NCBI GenBank assembly: GCA_050330855.1
Contig: JBHJNL010000179.1
Location: 1-49,152, forward strand
Length of the DNA stretch: 49,152 bases
Direction: 5' to 3'
From: RCC1774 sp050330855
Lineage (GTDB): Bacteria; Cyanobacteriota; Cyanobacteriia; Thermosynechococcales; Thermosynechococcaceae
This document shows positions 35,079 through 44,626 of this stretch, piece after piece (the stretch's first letter is position 1; each line of letters begins with the position of its first letter). Below the pieces are notes generated by a model, which searched no databases, was not told where the DNA came from, and saw only the letters and a program-made list of their open reading frames with translations. The position numbers and the translations under genes were made by a program.

Positions 35079-35708
35079 ATGGCCTTAATTGATTTTCAAG
35101 TTTGCGATGGCGACCTCAACGCCGATCAGCTTCAAGACTATCTGCAAACCGACCAGCTTGCGGTGGATACTGAAACTATGGGGTTACGGCCCCAGCGAGA
35201 TCGGCTCTGCTTAGTGCAGCTCTGTAATGCCGCAGGCCAAATCACCGTCATTCGCATTGAGCGCGGCCAGACCGACGCTCCCCATCTCAAACAGCTCTTA
35301 GAAGCCCAGAGTGTCGAAAAAATCTTTCACTTTGCCCGCTTCGATATTGCCACTTTGCAGCACCATCTCAACATTGCCACCGTCCCTGTGTTCTGCACAA
35401 AAATCGCCAGCAAAGTAGCCCGCACCTATAGCCCTCGCCATGGTCTTAAAGAATTGGTACGGGAGCTAGAAGGGGTTGACCTTGATAAGAGCGCCCAAAG
35501 CTCAGATTGGGGGAACGCGGCCAATCTTTCTGAAGAACAACTTCGCTACGCCGCCAACGACGTTCGCTACCTGATTCCGATGCGAGCCAAGCTGATTTCA
35601 ATGCTGCAGCGCGAAGACCGGTGGACCGTGGCTCAACAATGCCTGCAGTGCTTACCCACCTTCGTCATGCTCGATCTAATGGGCTATGATTCTGTCTTTG
35701 AGCATTAG
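35079..35708 (+). CDS. rnd: RNase D-like 3'-5' exonuclease
   Basis: The 209-residue product starts MALIDFQVCDGDLNADQL (the open frame upstream to 35043 is not needed). It is a DEDDy exonuclease domain: VDTETMGL with Asp-Glu near residue 30, a second motif HFARFD near 86-91, and YAANDVRYLIPM with the final Asp and Tyr near 165-176. Only the exonuclease domain is present; the HRDC domains of E. coli RNase D are missing, as is usual for short cyanobacterial forms. It is thought to trim structured RNA. It lies 5 bp upstream of recF and may share its transcript. Confidence 0.85.
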   Translation: MALIDFQVCDGDLNADQLQDYLQTDQLAVDTETMGLRPQRDRLCLVQLCNAAGQITVIRIERGQTDAPHLKQLLEAQSVEKIFHFARFDIATLQHHLNIATVPVFCTKIASKVARTYSPRHGLKELVRELEGVDLDKSAQSSDWGNAANLSEEQLRYAANDVRYLIPMRAKLISMLQREDRWTVAQQCLQCLPTFVMLDLMGYDSVFEH

Positions 35709-35713
35709 AGCCG

Positions 35714-36832
35714 GTGTATCTACAGCAGCTTCAGCTCAACCAGTTTCGGAACTACTCAGGACAGATCGTTGACTTCTTAGCCCCCAAAACGATTCTGGTG
35801 GGGGCCAACGCCCAGGGCAAATCTAATTTACTAGAAGCGGTGGAGTTACTGTCAACCCTGAAATCTCATCGAACCAGTCGCGATCGCGATCTGATCCAAA
35901 CCGACACCAGCGCAGGTCAAATTACCGCCATGCTCCAGCGCGATAGTGGCCCTTTAGACCTCAGTCTCACCCTGCGGGCCAACGGTCGTCGCACCCTAGC
36001 CGTCAACAGTGAAAGCGTCCGCCGCCACCTCGACTTTTTAGGCCATATCAATATGGTGCAGTTTTCTAGCCTCGACCTCGATCTCATCCGGGGTGGCCCC
36101 GGCAATCGTCGAAGCTGGCTCGATACCGTTCTTATCCAGCTTGAACCCGTCTATGCCTACCTATGGCAGCAATATCAGCAGGTACTTAAGCAGCGAAATG
36201 CCTTTCTAAAACAGCGGCGATCTAACCCCAATCATCCCCCAGAGGCAGCCCAGCTTCCCCTTTGGAATCAGCAGTTGGCCTCCATGGGGGCGCGGGTCAT
36301 TCAGCGTCGTCATCGCATGCTTGAGCGATTAGCACCCCTAGCTCAGCAATGGCACCATGCCATCAGTGGTGAACAGGAGCACCTGACCCTGGCCTATGCC
36401 GCCAACGTCAATCATGATCCGGCTCACCCCGATCAGCTCTACGGAGAGTTCCTTGCGCAAATTGAAGAACGCGCTGCTGCCGAATATCATCAAGGGCTAA
36501 CGCTCACCGGACCACACCGTGATGAAGTAGACCTGCTAATCAATGAAACACCCGCCCGCCAGTACGGATCTCAAGGACAGCAGCGGACCTTGGTCTTAGC
36601 GCTCAAACTCGCCGAACTTCAGCTGATTGAAACCGTTATTGGCGAACCGCCGCTGCTGCTACTCGACGATGTACTCGCAGAGCTTGATCTCAATCGTCAG
36701 GATCAGCTATTAACAACCATTCAAGACCGCTTTCAAACCCTCATCACCACCACTCACCTCGGTGCCTTTGAAGCCAAATGGCTCGATTCTGCTCAGGTAT
36801 TGACCGTTGCTAACGGCAGGATTCAACGCTAA
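35714..36832 (+). CDS. recF: DNA replication/repair protein RecF
   Basis: The 372-residue SMC-like ATPase starts with GTG at 35714. It has the N-terminal YLQQLQLNQFRNYSG, Walker A GANAQGKS at 30-37, the signature YGSQGQQRTLVLALKL near residue 283-298 and Walker B LLLLDDVLAELD near 314-325. RecF loads RecA at gapped DNA with RecO and RecR. Length and motifs are complete. It is not next to dnaA or dnaN here. The gene follows the RNase D gene by 5 bp and overlaps the convergent hypothetical gene by 4 bp. Confidence 0.95.
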   Translation: MYLQQLQLNQFRNYSGQIVDFLAPKTILVGANAQGKSNLLEAVELLSTLKSHRTSRDRDLIQTDTSAGQITAMLQRDSGPLDLSLTLRANGRRTLAVNSESVRRHLDFLGHINMVQFSSLDLDLIRGGPGNRRSWLDTVLIQLEPVYAYLWQQYQQVLKQRNAFLKQRRSNPNHPPEAAQLPLWNQQLASMGARVIQRRHRMLERLAPLAQQWHHAISGEQEHLTLAYAANVNHDPAHPDQLYGEFLAQIEERAAAEYHQGLTLTGPHRDEVDLLINETPARQYGSQGQQRTLVLALKLAELQLIETVIGEPPLLLLDDVLAELDLNRQDQLLTTIQDRFQTLITTTHLGAFEAKWLDSAQVLTVANGRIQR

Positions 36833-37143
36833 AGCGATTCCTCAAACGAGGCCACCCCTAGGGCACAAATAGAGAAGGCGAACACCACAGGCATGGGGGA
36901 CTGTTGCTGCAGACTCATGAAGATAGCCGCTGCAGAGAGACTCAACAAGCCATAGATAACCTTCATGCGCTCTGGGCGCTCTTGCCCCTTAAACGCTTGA
37001 AAGACAGTAGATGGAACCGGAAGCGGCATCACAGCACCAGGTGGGAAGGCCCAATATCGGTGATGATCGACAAATAAGTCAGACCAACCATGCGCTTGGC
37101 ACCAACCCATCACATAGCCGGTTAGAGATTGGAGCCTAGACAT
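36829..37143 (-). CDS. Conserved hypothetical membrane-associated protein
   Basis: The ATG at 37143 (MSRLQSLTGYVMGWCQAHGW) has GAGAG upstream; the frame is open to an ATG at 37218. The 104-residue protein has a soluble N-terminal part with SDLFVDHHRYWAFPPGAVMP. Two hydrophobic segments follow in the last 40 residues (VIYGLLSLSAAAIFMSL and MPVVFAFSICALGVASF). I recall similar cyanobacterial proteins of unknown function, but no name. It is convergent with recF. Confidence 0.65.
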   Translation of the reverse strand: MSRLQSLTGYVMGWCQAHGWSDLFVDHHRYWAFPPGAVMPLPVPSTVFQAFKGQERPERMKVIYGLLSLSAAAIFMSLQQQSPMPVVFAFSICALGVASFEESL

Positions 37144-37497
37144 TTTATCGGCTCTCAGTGCTACAGATCTGTAGAAACGTCCTTCGAGGCTAGCAAAAGA
37201 CACCCTCTGATATTCCATCCCCCCATAAAACTTAAATGTCCTCAGACTAATAAATATAAATACTCAAACCTATAAGCGATAGATATCAATACGGCCCTTT
37301 GATAAGCAATTCAGAGGCTTCAGGCTCTCTTTGATTACAAATCCCTTTCGTAGAGGTCAGTACACGGCTTTATAAAGCTTAACTTTTCTCGTAGTATCAA
37401 GAAGGTGTCTTTAATTGGCTTAGTTGCAATCTGCACATTGCAGAGACTAGGGTGATTATTGGCTAACGCTGTTTCCATGTAATGAGAGGTTTACCGA

Positions 37498-37797
37498 ATG
37501 GCATCTTATAAAGTTACGCTAATCAACGCAGACGCAGGTCTCAATCAAACGATTGACTGTCCCGATGACGAGTACATCCTTGATGCTGCAGAAGAAGCTG
37601 GCCTTGACCTGCCTTACTCCTGTCGTGCGGGCGCTTGCTCTACCTGCGCTGGTAAGGTAACGGCTGGAACTATCGATCAAAGTGAGCAATCCTTCTTGGA
37701 TGGCGATCAAGAAGCAGCAGGTTATGTCCTAACTTGTATCGCTTATCCCACCTCTGATTGCACTATCGAAACAGGTAAAGAAGAGGATCTCTACTAG
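37498..37797 (+). CDS. petF: [2Fe-2S] plant-type ferredoxin
   Basis: The 99-residue protein starts MASYKVTLINADAGL and carries the four cluster ligands Cys42, Cys47, Cys50 and Cys80, in SCRAGACSTC and VLTCIAYP. Photosynthetic ferredoxins accept electrons from photosystem I and reduce FNR, nitrite reductase, thioredoxin reductase and NDH-1. It is acidic (DDEYILDAAEEAGLD, EEDLY), as expected. GAGAGG precedes the ATG. It is about 71% identical to the next gene (70 of 99 aligned residues by eye). The probable terminator downstream gives it a separate transcript. The upstream gap 37219-37497 shows no other feature. Confidence 0.93.
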   Translation: MASYKVTLINADAGLNQTIDCPDDEYILDAAEEAGLDLPYSCRAGACSTCAGKVTAGTIDQSEQSFLDGDQEAAGYVLTCIAYPTSDCTIETGKEEDLY

Positions 37798-37837
37798 AGA
37801 CCACTGATCACGGTTAGATCAACTCTGTTGCTAATCA

Positions 37838-37889
37838 AGGTGGGGCATGGTGTTATCAACTTCACCAATCCCACCTCCTTTAGCAGATT
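37838..37889 (+). terminator. Probable terminator after petF
   Basis: AGGTGGG (37838-37844) pairs with CCCACCT (37870-37876), with an inner GGTG/CACC pair in the loop. A T-rich stretch (TTTATTTTTG) follows at about 37888. It lies 40 bp after the stop codon. Confidence 0.55.
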
Positions 37890-38090
37890 TATTTTTGATT
37901 GAAGGGGTTTCGTTGCTATTTCCCCTCACACTTTAAAAACTTTTTTGCGCTCTGGCCCAGTCGTCACAACGCTACAGTGGGTCAGGCTTACAATTCAATT
38001 CACCATTATTCCAGCGGGTTAAGCTGCTGGATATTTTAATCGTTGAGCCACAAGGCTCCTCTCGATGCTGGCGTTAGATAGGATGAAGTG

Positions 38091-38393
38091 ATGGCAACGT
38101 ACAAGGTTACCTTGATCAATGAAAAAGAAGGCATCAATCAAACCATTGACTGTCCAGATGATGTCTATATTCTGGATGCCGCCGAAGATCTAGGGCTAGA
38201 CCTACCGTCCTCCTGTCGCGCAGGCGCTTGTTCTTCCTGTACAGGTAAACTCATTTCAGGGACAGTGGATCAATCTGATCAGTCCTTTTTAGATGACGAT
38301 CAGCTCGAAAGTGGCTTTGTCTTAACCTGTGTGGCTTATCCGGCCTCGGACTGCACGGTGGCGACCCACCAAGAAGATGAACTCTATCCATAG
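38091..38393 (+). CDS. Second [2Fe-2S] plant-type ferredoxin (tandem paralogue)
   Basis: The 100-residue protein starts MATYKVTLINEKEGI at 38091 and keeps the ligands Cys42, Cys47, Cys50 and Cys80 (SCRAGACSSC and VLTCVAYP). Compared with its neighbour it has Ser40 for Tyr40, and a different C-terminus (ATHQEDELYP). It is thus a diverged tandem duplicate and may serve a different partner or condition. About 290 bp separate the two genes, with a terminator between, so each has its own promoter. GATAGGATG lies upstream. Confidence 0.92.
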   Translation: MATYKVTLINEKEGINQTIDCPDDVYILDAAEDLGLDLPSSCRAGACSSCTGKLISGTVDQSDQSFLDDDQLESGFVLTCVAYPASDCTVATHQEDELYP

Positions 38394-38520
38394 CGTAATC
38401 CTTTCTTCAAGCGTGGGCATTACGGATGCTCAAACATCTGCCGAGGCTGTACAACCACCCTATCAAAGCGCATTTGTGTTTTCATAGAGTCGTGTGCCTC
38501 CTCATGGTGGTGGTTAAACC

Positions 38521-39510
38521 ATGAATACAGTAGATTACCTACGAATTAGTCTTGTGGATCGGTGCAACTTCCGGTGTCAGTACTGTATGCCCGAAGATGC
38601 TGCACTTCAGTTTTTGCACCAGGCTGATGTACTCAGCACCGATGAGCTGTTAACTCTGCTACAACAGGTTTTGATTCCATCGGGGTTTACTCGGTTTCGG
38701 CTGACGGGGGGAGAGCCTTTAATCCGTCCTGATGTGGTTGATATCGTGGGGCAGATTACTGCCTTACCCCAGGTTCAGGATCTCTCGATGACCACCAATG
38801 GGTTTCTGCTATCACAGCGGGCGTCAGCGCTCTATGATGCCGGTTTGCGTCGCCTGAATATTAGTTTAGATTCCCTCAATCCGGAAACCTTTGGTGAGAT
38901 TGTAGGCGATCGCACCCAAAAACGCTGGCATCAGGTCTGGAAAGGCATTCAAAGCGCCTATCAAGTGGGTTTTAATCCCTTAAAGCTCAATGTTGTGGTG
39001 ATCCCTGGGGTGAATGAAGCTGAGGTGTTAGATTTAGCCGCCTTGAGCATTGAACGTCACTGGCATGTCCGGTTTATTGAATTTATGCCCATCGGGAATG
39101 CAGACCTGTTTGGACAGCGGGGCTGGGTGCCTTCTGAGGAATTGCGGCAGCAAATTCGCGATCGCTGGGGGTTAGACGCAGGTTACGTCAAGGGCAATGG
39201 ACCTGCCGATGTTTTTCAAATTCCGGGAGCATTGGGGACGCTGGGATTCATTAGCCAAATGTCGGAATGCTTTTGCGATCGCTGTAACAGAATGCGTCTA
39301 TCCGCCGATGGCTGGCTGCGGCCCTGCCTGCTCAACGAAACCGGACAGCTAGACCTTAAAACAGCTTTGAGAGCAGGGGTAGACATGCAGATCCTTCGGG
39401 ATCGCGTCCAAACGCTGCTGCAGCTCAAGCCCGACATCAACTATAAAGAGCGCGATGCTGGCACAGTGGCTGGGGCTTACAGCCGCACCATGTCTCAAAT
39501 TGGTGGTTGA
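38521..39510 (+). CDS. moaA: GTP 3',8-cyclase MoaA
   Basis: The 329-residue radical-SAM enzyme has the N-terminal cluster motif C15-x3-C19-x2-C22 (DRCNFRCQYC), a SAM-binding LTGGEPL near residue 60-66, and a second cluster in CFCDRCNRMRLSADG with a further Cys in RPCLLNE. MoaA with MoaC makes cyclic pyranopterin monophosphate, the first step to molybdenum cofactor, needed by nitrate reductase. The C-terminal Gly-Gly that MoaA needs is present (QIGG). It overlaps the convergent glycosyltransferase gene by 16 bp. No moaC or other mo genes are next to it. Confidence 0.95.
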   Translation: MNTVDYLRISLVDRCNFRCQYCMPEDAALQFLHQADVLSTDELLTLLQQVLIPSGFTRFRLTGGEPLIRPDVVDIVGQITALPQVQDLSMTTNGFLLSQRASALYDAGLRRLNISLDSLNPETFGEIVGDRTQKRWHQVWKGIQSAYQVGFNPLKLNVVVIPGVNEAEVLDLAALSIERHWHVRFIEFMPIGNADLFGQRGWVPSEELRQQIRDRWGLDAGYVKGNGPADVFQIPGALGTLGFISQMSECFCDRCNRMRLSADGWLRPCLLNETGQLDLKTALRAGVDMQILRDRVQTLLQLKPDINYKERDAGTVAGAYSRTMSQIGG

Positions 39511-41282
39511 GATCGCTGAACCCTAATAAGTTGATAGGCACCAGCATCCTTGAGCAGCACTGAACGCTGAGGATCTAGGTCAAGCTCTTGAAGACGTTCT
39601 TTCAGGCCCACCACTAAAACAGACGGTTGAGCGCTTTTCAACCGCTGCTGTATCTCTTTGGAAATAATTTTAGGGGTATGGATATAAATAACGGGCCGCT
39701 GAGTATAAAAGACAAGGCTCGGCTTTTGTCCTGAGTAAATAATTGGCTCTTCCTGCTGCTGAGCGCGAATGACGGTCGCAATCTGGCGCAGCGGTAACTG
39801 ACGCTGACTATCCATCAACTGCAGGAGAGGCAATAGCGTTAAGGTGATAAATAGCACTATTGCGATCGCATCGACAGTCCACAACCAACGCAGCCGCCGC
39901 CAGAGCAAGATCAGACTTGCGATCGCAGCCCCTACCCAAATCATTGTCCCCGTGATCATGACTCCAGACTGCTGCACTACCTGCGGAAAATTCGGCATAT
40001 CTGGATCGTGCCCCAGCCATTGAAGACTATTGAAACAGGCCCAGGCCAGCGTTGCGAGCAGGACCACATGGGCAACGATACTCACAAGAGCAGACCATTG
40101 ATGTTGTCGAGGCCGCAATCGAGGCTGTCCAGCCAACCCACCCACTAGAATGGCGGCGGCAGGCATCAAGGGTAAAACATAGCTGGGCAGCTTTGTTCCC
40201 GCCACCGTAAAGAATAGAAAGATGCCGCCAAACCAGTGCAGCGCAAATAACCCTAGCTGCTCTGAACGAGGCTGCCCGCGCCATTGCGCCACGTTAAAGA
40301 ATCGCAGCCGCGCCATGGCCCAGGGTAACCACACTGACCAGGGGGCAAACCCCAACAGCACCACTAAAAAATAAAAATACCATGGTCCTGCATGGTGATT
40401 GACAGTGCTGGTGAAGCGATCAAAATTGTGATAGCCAAAGAAAGAATCTAGATAGGCTTCGCCATTGGCAAGAATGACCAGCACATACCAGGGAACCGTC
40501 AAGAGCAAAAATAGGCTACTGCCGAGCAACAGCGGCATCTCGCGCAGCACCTGCCGTAGGCAGCCTTGGTAGAGCAAAAAGGAACCGATGATCAGCCCCG
40601 GCAGCACAATGCCCACCGGACCTTTCGTCAATACCGCCAGCGCAGACAGCACAAAAAACAAGAGGTACCAACGACGTTGCTGAGGCTGTTCTGAGCGGGC
40701 ATAGCCCATAAAAAAAGCCAGCAGCGCCATACCCATGCAGCCCGTCAGCAGCATATCCGAGACGCCAATCCGCCCCCAAACCAGCATCTCTGGGGTCAGA
40801 ATCAAGATCGCAGTCCCCATCCAGGCAACAGCACTGAAGCGTTGGGACCTGGGGCGCTGTGATGGGAAAGAAGGTTCGGGGGGGACGGGTGGTGCTGACG
40901 ACGGCAGACTGGGGCAGCCAAAGCACTGCAGGCAATAACCACTGAGACCCACCAAGGCAATGGCAGACAGAGCAGAAGGAAGGCGAGCGGCCCATTCATT
41001 TACCCCAATCAGGCGATCTGCCACCGCCATCAGCCAATAAATCAGCGGCGGTTTATCAAATCGCGTGACGCCATTGAAGTAAGGGGTAACCCAGTCGCCG
41101 GTCTCTTGCATTTGCCGAGCGGCTTCAACAAAGAGGGGTTCGGTTTCATCGATCAGGCCGATATCACCTAACTGCCACAGGAAAACCAGCCCACAGAGCA
41201 GCGCCAGACTCAGGATAGACAGCCACAGACGATGTTCCTTCCAGACCTTGGTGCCCGGTAGGGATATGCGACTCGATGACAT
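39495..41282 (-). CDS. PMT/ArnT-family glycosyltransferase
   Basis: The 595-residue protein has about twelve membrane helices. The typical early loop DETEPLFVEAARQMQETGD is followed by GVTRFDKPPLIYWLMAVAD (residues about 45-87), with the acidic residues that bind the lipid-linked sugar. A C-terminal soluble part of about 120 residues follows (QEEPIIYSGQKPSLVFYTQR). Family members transfer a sugar from a polyprenyl phosphate to lipid A, protein or glycan on the periplasmic side. The acceptor here is unknown. The gene stands alone on the minus strand, convergent with moaA. Confidence 0.85.
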   Translation of the reverse strand: MSSSRISLPGTKVWKEHRLWLSILSLALLCGLVFLWQLGDIGLIDETEPLFVEAARQMQETGDWVTPYFNGVTRFDKPPLIYWLMAVADRLIGVNEWAARLPSALSAIALVGLSGYCLQCFGCPSLPSSAPPVPPEPSFPSQRPRSQRFSAVAWMGTAILILTPEMLVWGRIGVSDMLLTGCMGMALLAFFMGYARSEQPQQRRWYLLFFVLSALAVLTKGPVGIVLPGLIIGSFLLYQGCLRQVLREMPLLLGSSLFLLLTVPWYVLVILANGEAYLDSFFGYHNFDRFTSTVNHHAGPWYFYFLVVLLGFAPWSVWLPWAMARLRFFNVAQWRGQPRSEQLGLFALHWFGGIFLFFTVAGTKLPSYVLPLMPAAAILVGGLAGQPRLRPRQHQWSALVSIVAHVVLLATLAWACFNSLQWLGHDPDMPNFPQVVQQSGVMITGTMIWVGAAIASLILLWRRLRWLWTVDAIAIVLFITLTLLPLLQLMDSQRQLPLRQIATVIRAQQQEEPIIYSGQKPSLVFYTQRPVIYIHTPKIISKEIQQRLKSAQPSVLVVGLKERLQELDLDPQRSVLLKDAGAYQLIRVQRSQPPI

Positions 41283-41344
41283 CTAGGTCTCAAGGTAAAC
41301 GAACAGACTCTACTGTAGCGGCAATTGCTAATTCTAGAGGTCAA

Positions 41345-41602
41345 TCAAGGTAGATCTACGTCGTTAGAAAGTCGCGATCGCATCTGCCGATAAAGCTGTT
41401 GGTTAAGCTGCTGCCTAAATTCTAAGTATTGTGCTGACGGTTGATAGCGCCGACCTTGCTGTTCTGCCATACACTGATCGAGGGCCAGCGTCAATCGATT
41501 GAGAAGATCTAACGCTTCATGATCCTCAATGGCGGTCTGTATATACAGCACCGAGATGAGATTATTTATATCTTGCTCAGACAGGCTAATCCTGCATTTC
41601 AT
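41345..41602 (-). CDS. Small conserved hypothetical protein (85 aa)
   Basis: The ATG at 41602 has AGGAG 7 nt upstream. The 85-residue product MKCRISLSEQDINNLISVLY is mostly helical and charged, with motifs LTLALDQCMAEQQGRR and EFRQQLNQQLYRQMRSRL. It has no signal peptide or membrane segment. I do not recognise a named family. It lies 62 bp upstream of the PMT glycosyltransferase on the same strand and may be transcribed with it. Confidence 0.65.
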   Translation of the reverse strand: MKCRISLSEQDINNLISVLYIQTAIEDHEALDLLNRLTLALDQCMAEQQGRRYQPSAQYLEFRQQLNQQLYRQMRSRLSNDVDLP

Positions 41603-41911
41603 TCAATTGCTCCTGCGGTATGTCCCCCCGCATTGGCATTCCATTACAACTCATCCGATCCGCAGTATGACTTGCGGAAAGCAGATGTTCATGGGTGCTG
41701 GTTGACGATAAGCAGCAAAAGGTGATCCGCCATTTACCCCTAAAGGCGTTCCCTTCTTTTCCCCCGATGCTGTGCGATGCTTAGCGTTACCAGTATTTAA
41801 TTTACCTATCCCAAGGCTAATCGATAGATGGGCAATCGTCGATAGTTCTATGGCAGGATAATTTTGACTCGCAAGTTTTTTGTGATGCTGCCCCCTCCAG
41901 GACATGCCACC
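41603..41911. other. Divergent spacer before the MOSC gene
   Basis: About 309 bp between divergent genes. A CGATAG direct repeat occurs twice near 41820-41845. Beyond the likely promoters I see nothing definite. The long minus-strand frame through here overlaps the MOSC gene and is a shadow. Confidence 0.35.
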
Positions 41912-42703
41912 ATGCCTCAACTCAGCCAAATTTTGCTCTACCCTATCAAGTCGCTGGATGGGTTCGCGGTCACAGCGGCAGCGCTCTTGCCGGGAGGGGC
42001 GCTGCAGGGCGATCGCGAGTTTGCCATTGTTGACGCCCAAGATCAGGTGATCAATGCAAAACGCACGCCCAAAATTCATCGGTTGCGATCTCAGTTTGAC
42101 CTCCCTAAACGCCTCATTTATCTCCAGGTTCAGGGCGAATCTGCCAGCTTCCATCTAGATCGTCAACGCCCTGCATTAGAGACTTGGTTGGGCGATTTCT
42201 TCGAGCAACCGGTGCGGTTGATTCAAAACCTAGAGACCGGCTTCCCAGATGATCTTGATTCCACCGGACCCACGATTATTAGCGAGGCCACCCTAAAAAC
42301 AGTGGCTAGCTGGTATCCCGGCTTAGATTGCGAAGCAATTCGGCGTCGATTTCGCACGAATCTAGAGCTTGATGCCCCCGAACCCTTCTGGGAAGATCGA
42401 TTATTTGGTGAACCAGATATTCCGATTTCGTTTCAGATTGGTGCCGTTGCGTTTCAGGGCATTAATCCTTGTCAGCGCTGTCCGGTGCCAACACGGCACC
42501 CTGAGACCGGAGAAGTCTATGCCGGGTTTCAGAAAACCTTTGTGGCAAAACGAAAAGAGACGCTGCCAGAGGGCGTGGTGCGATCGCGGTTTAACCATTT
42601 CTATCGGCTGACCATCAATACTCAAGTACCCCGTTCTGAAGCAGGCAAGGTGCTGCGTTTAGGGGATAAGGTACAGCTTGGTAGTCATACTGGAGCGGCA
42701 TGA
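41912..42703 (+). CDS. MOSC-domain protein with N-terminal beta-barrel
   Basis: The start MPQLSQILLYPIKSLDGFAV at 41912 is the usual family start; earlier in-frame ATG and TTG codons exist. The 263-residue protein has the MOSC N-terminal beta-barrel (LYPIKSLDG, LPGGALQGDREFAIVD). A MOSC domain follows, with RRFRTNLELDAPEPFWED and the cysteine-bearing GINPCQRCPVPTRHPETGE near residue 190. In Moco sulfurases and YcbX/mARC-type proteins this Cys binds sulfur or molybdenum cofactor. The substrate here is unknown. It lies about 2.4 kb from moaA, suggesting a molybdenum-related role (inference). Confidence 0.85.
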   Translation: MPQLSQILLYPIKSLDGFAVTAAALLPGGALQGDREFAIVDAQDQVINAKRTPKIHRLRSQFDLPKRLIYLQVQGESASFHLDRQRPALETWLGDFFEQPVRLIQNLETGFPDDLDSTGPTIISEATLKTVASWYPGLDCEAIRRRFRTNLELDAPEPFWEDRLFGEPDIPISFQIGAVAFQGINPCQRCPVPTRHPETGEVYAGFQKTFVAKRKETLPEGVVRSRFNHFYRLTINTQVPRSEAGKVLRLGDKVQLGSHTGAA

Positions 42704-42811
42704 TTTAAGCTGTCAAGATGTTAAGTCTGGGTAAAATTGCGACACCGCGACTCTCCTATACTTGGTTTTGGCGCTGCCCAATTGCTAAATTTCAATGGAT
42801 TTAGAGCTAAT

Positions 42812-44626
42812 ATGACTGCACTCAAACCCTCCCCCCGACGGATGAAGACTCCAGTTATTCTCTCTACCGTACTGGTTTTAACAGCGTCTACACTGATGGG
42901 CTGTGGCACGGGACCATCCAAGGACGGGGCGGGGAAGGTGATCCATTATCTGCGTAGTAGCGAGTACAAAAGCCTTGACCCACCGAAACAGTTTGATGTT
43001 GTCTCGGCTGAACTGATTGGTAGCCTTTACGATCCGCTCTTGACCTATCACTATCTGAAGCGTCCCTACGAGCTGACCCCGAACCTGGCCGAAAAAATGC
43101 CAGAGTTGGCAGACGACAAAATCACCTATACGTTTACCCTCCGTAAAGGGGTTAAATTCCACGACGATCCCTGCTTCCCAGAGGGGAAAGGTCGAGAATT
43201 GACCGTTGATGACGTCTTATTTTCGATTAAGCGGTTTTCAGATGCGAATATTAACACCCGTAGCTACGCCGTGCTCTTAGAAGGACGCATTAAAGGGTTA
43301 GATCAATTCCGCGCCAAAACTCGCGAACAAAAAGACATTGACTACACCAAAGAAGAGGTAGAGGGACTCAAAAAGATTGACGCCCAAACCTTTCAGGTCA
43401 TCTTAACGGAGCCGGATCCGCTGGCGCTGATGGCCTTTGCCAACGAAGCGTTAGTCATCATGCCCCCTGAAGCCATTGCAAAATACGGCCAGAAGATGGA
43501 TCACCACGCGGTGGGGACGGGGCCATTCACCCTCGCCCAAAATAATCGTCGCGGTGAGATTGTGCTTAAAAAGAACCCGAACTATCACGGCACCTATCCG
43601 TCTGAGGGCAATCCGGGCGACAAAGAGGCCGGACTGCTAGAGCGAGCGGGTAAGCAGCTTCCGTTCGTAGATGAGATCCGGCTGCCGCTAATCGAAGAAT
43701 CGCAGCCTGCCATGCTGAAGTTTCGCAAGGGTGAAATCGACTGGATTGGCATTGACCGCGACAACTTTAAAACAATGGCGAAAAAAGAAGGGGACACGTT
43801 TAGTCTTCAAGGTGAGTTCGCTGAGAAATTTGAGATCTATTCGACGCCGTCCCTCTCGTCTGGATATATCACCATTAACTTTCAAGATCAGTTGTTTGGC
43901 AAGAATAAGGCTTTGCGTCAGGCTATTGCCCACGCCATTGATGTCCAAGAGATCATCGACAAAATGAGCAATGGGCGGGGGATCGCCCTCGACACAATTG
44001 TGCCGCTGCCGATTGCAGGGAGCCAGGAGTCGATTCCCGTGAAGTGGTACCCCCATGACTTACAAAAGGCAAAGGCAAAGCTCGCTGAAGCAGGATTCCC
44101 TAACGGCACTGGTCTTGGCTCCATCACGATGGAGTATGGGAGCGCCGATTCGCAAACCCGTCAGTCCTATAACTTCCTACGGGCGCAACTCCAAAAGGCC
44201 AACATTGAATTAAAGCCCAACTTCCAAACCTTTCCCAACTATTTAAAAAAGCTAGAGGCTGCAAACTTTCAGATTGCGATTGGGGGTTGGCAGGCAGACC
44301 TCCCCGATCCTGAGAACTTTTATCAACTGCTCTATAGCAAGAATAAGGCTCCAGGCCCGAACAATGGTTCCTATAACAATCCTGAATACGACAAACTCTA
44401 TGAGCAAATGCGCCGGATGCCACCGGGGCCAGAGCGAAATGCAGTGATCGAGAAACTGGCAACGATCGTTAAAGAAGATATCCCGGTGCTACTGCTCTCT
44501 AACGGAACGGTGGTGGGGATGCACCAGAAGTGGTTGCTCAACTTTAAGCGCAACTTGATGATTAGCTCTCAATATAAGTTCCTTGATATTGAGCCAGCGG
44601 CGAAGACGAAGGGTCTACCACGATGA
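42812..44626 (+). CDS. ABC peptide/oligopeptide substrate-binding lipoprotein (family 5), first copy
   Basis: The start at 42812 gives a 604-residue lipoprotein with lipobox LMGC (Cys31); an ATG at 42842 is an alternative. The family 5 core is clear: FHDDPCFPEGKGRELTVDDV, then TGPFTLAQNN, LRQAIAHAIDVQEIIDKM and a final lobe with PDPENFYQLLYS. Such proteins bind peptides, nickel chelates or sugars outside the inner membrane. This gene ends in the ATGA start of the first permease (4-bp overlap). The ligand cannot be predicted. Confidence 0.88.
   Translation: MTALKPSPRRMKTPVILSTVLVLTASTLMGCGTGPSKDGAGKVIHYLRSSEYKSLDPPKQFDVVSAELIGSLYDPLLTYHYLKRPYELTPNLAEKMPELADDKITYTFTLRKGVKFHDDPCFPEGKGRELTVDDVLFSIKRFSDANINTRSYAVLLEGRIKGLDQFRAKTREQKDIDYTKEEVEGLKKIDAQTFQVILTEPDPLALMAFANEALVIMPPEAIAKYGQKMDHHAVGTGPFTLAQNNRRGEIVLKKNPNYHGTYPSEGNPGDKEAGLLERAGKQLPFVDEIRLPLIEESQPAMLKFRKGEIDWIGIDRDNFKTMAKKEGDTFSLQGEFAEKFEIYSTPSLSSGYITINFQDQLFGKNKALRQAIAHAIDVQEIIDKMSNGRGIALDTIVPLPIAGSQESIPVKWYPHDLQKAKAKLAEAGFPNGTGLGSITMEYGSADSQTRQSYNFLRAQLQKANIELKPNFQTFPNYLKKLEAANFQIAIGGWQADLPDPENFYQLLYSKNKAPGPNNGSYNNPEYDKLYEQMRRMPPGPERNAVIEKLATIVKEDIPVLLLSNGTVVGMHQKWLLNFKRNLMISSQYKFLDIEPAAKTKGLPR

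Noticed and set aside
38394..38520. Molybdenum-cofactor riboswitch before moaA
   Set aside because: The leader is short and I could not fold the multi-stem pattern of that class.
41651..42154. 167-codon minus-strand frame
   Set aside because: It is largely antisense to the MOSC gene, which has clear homology.
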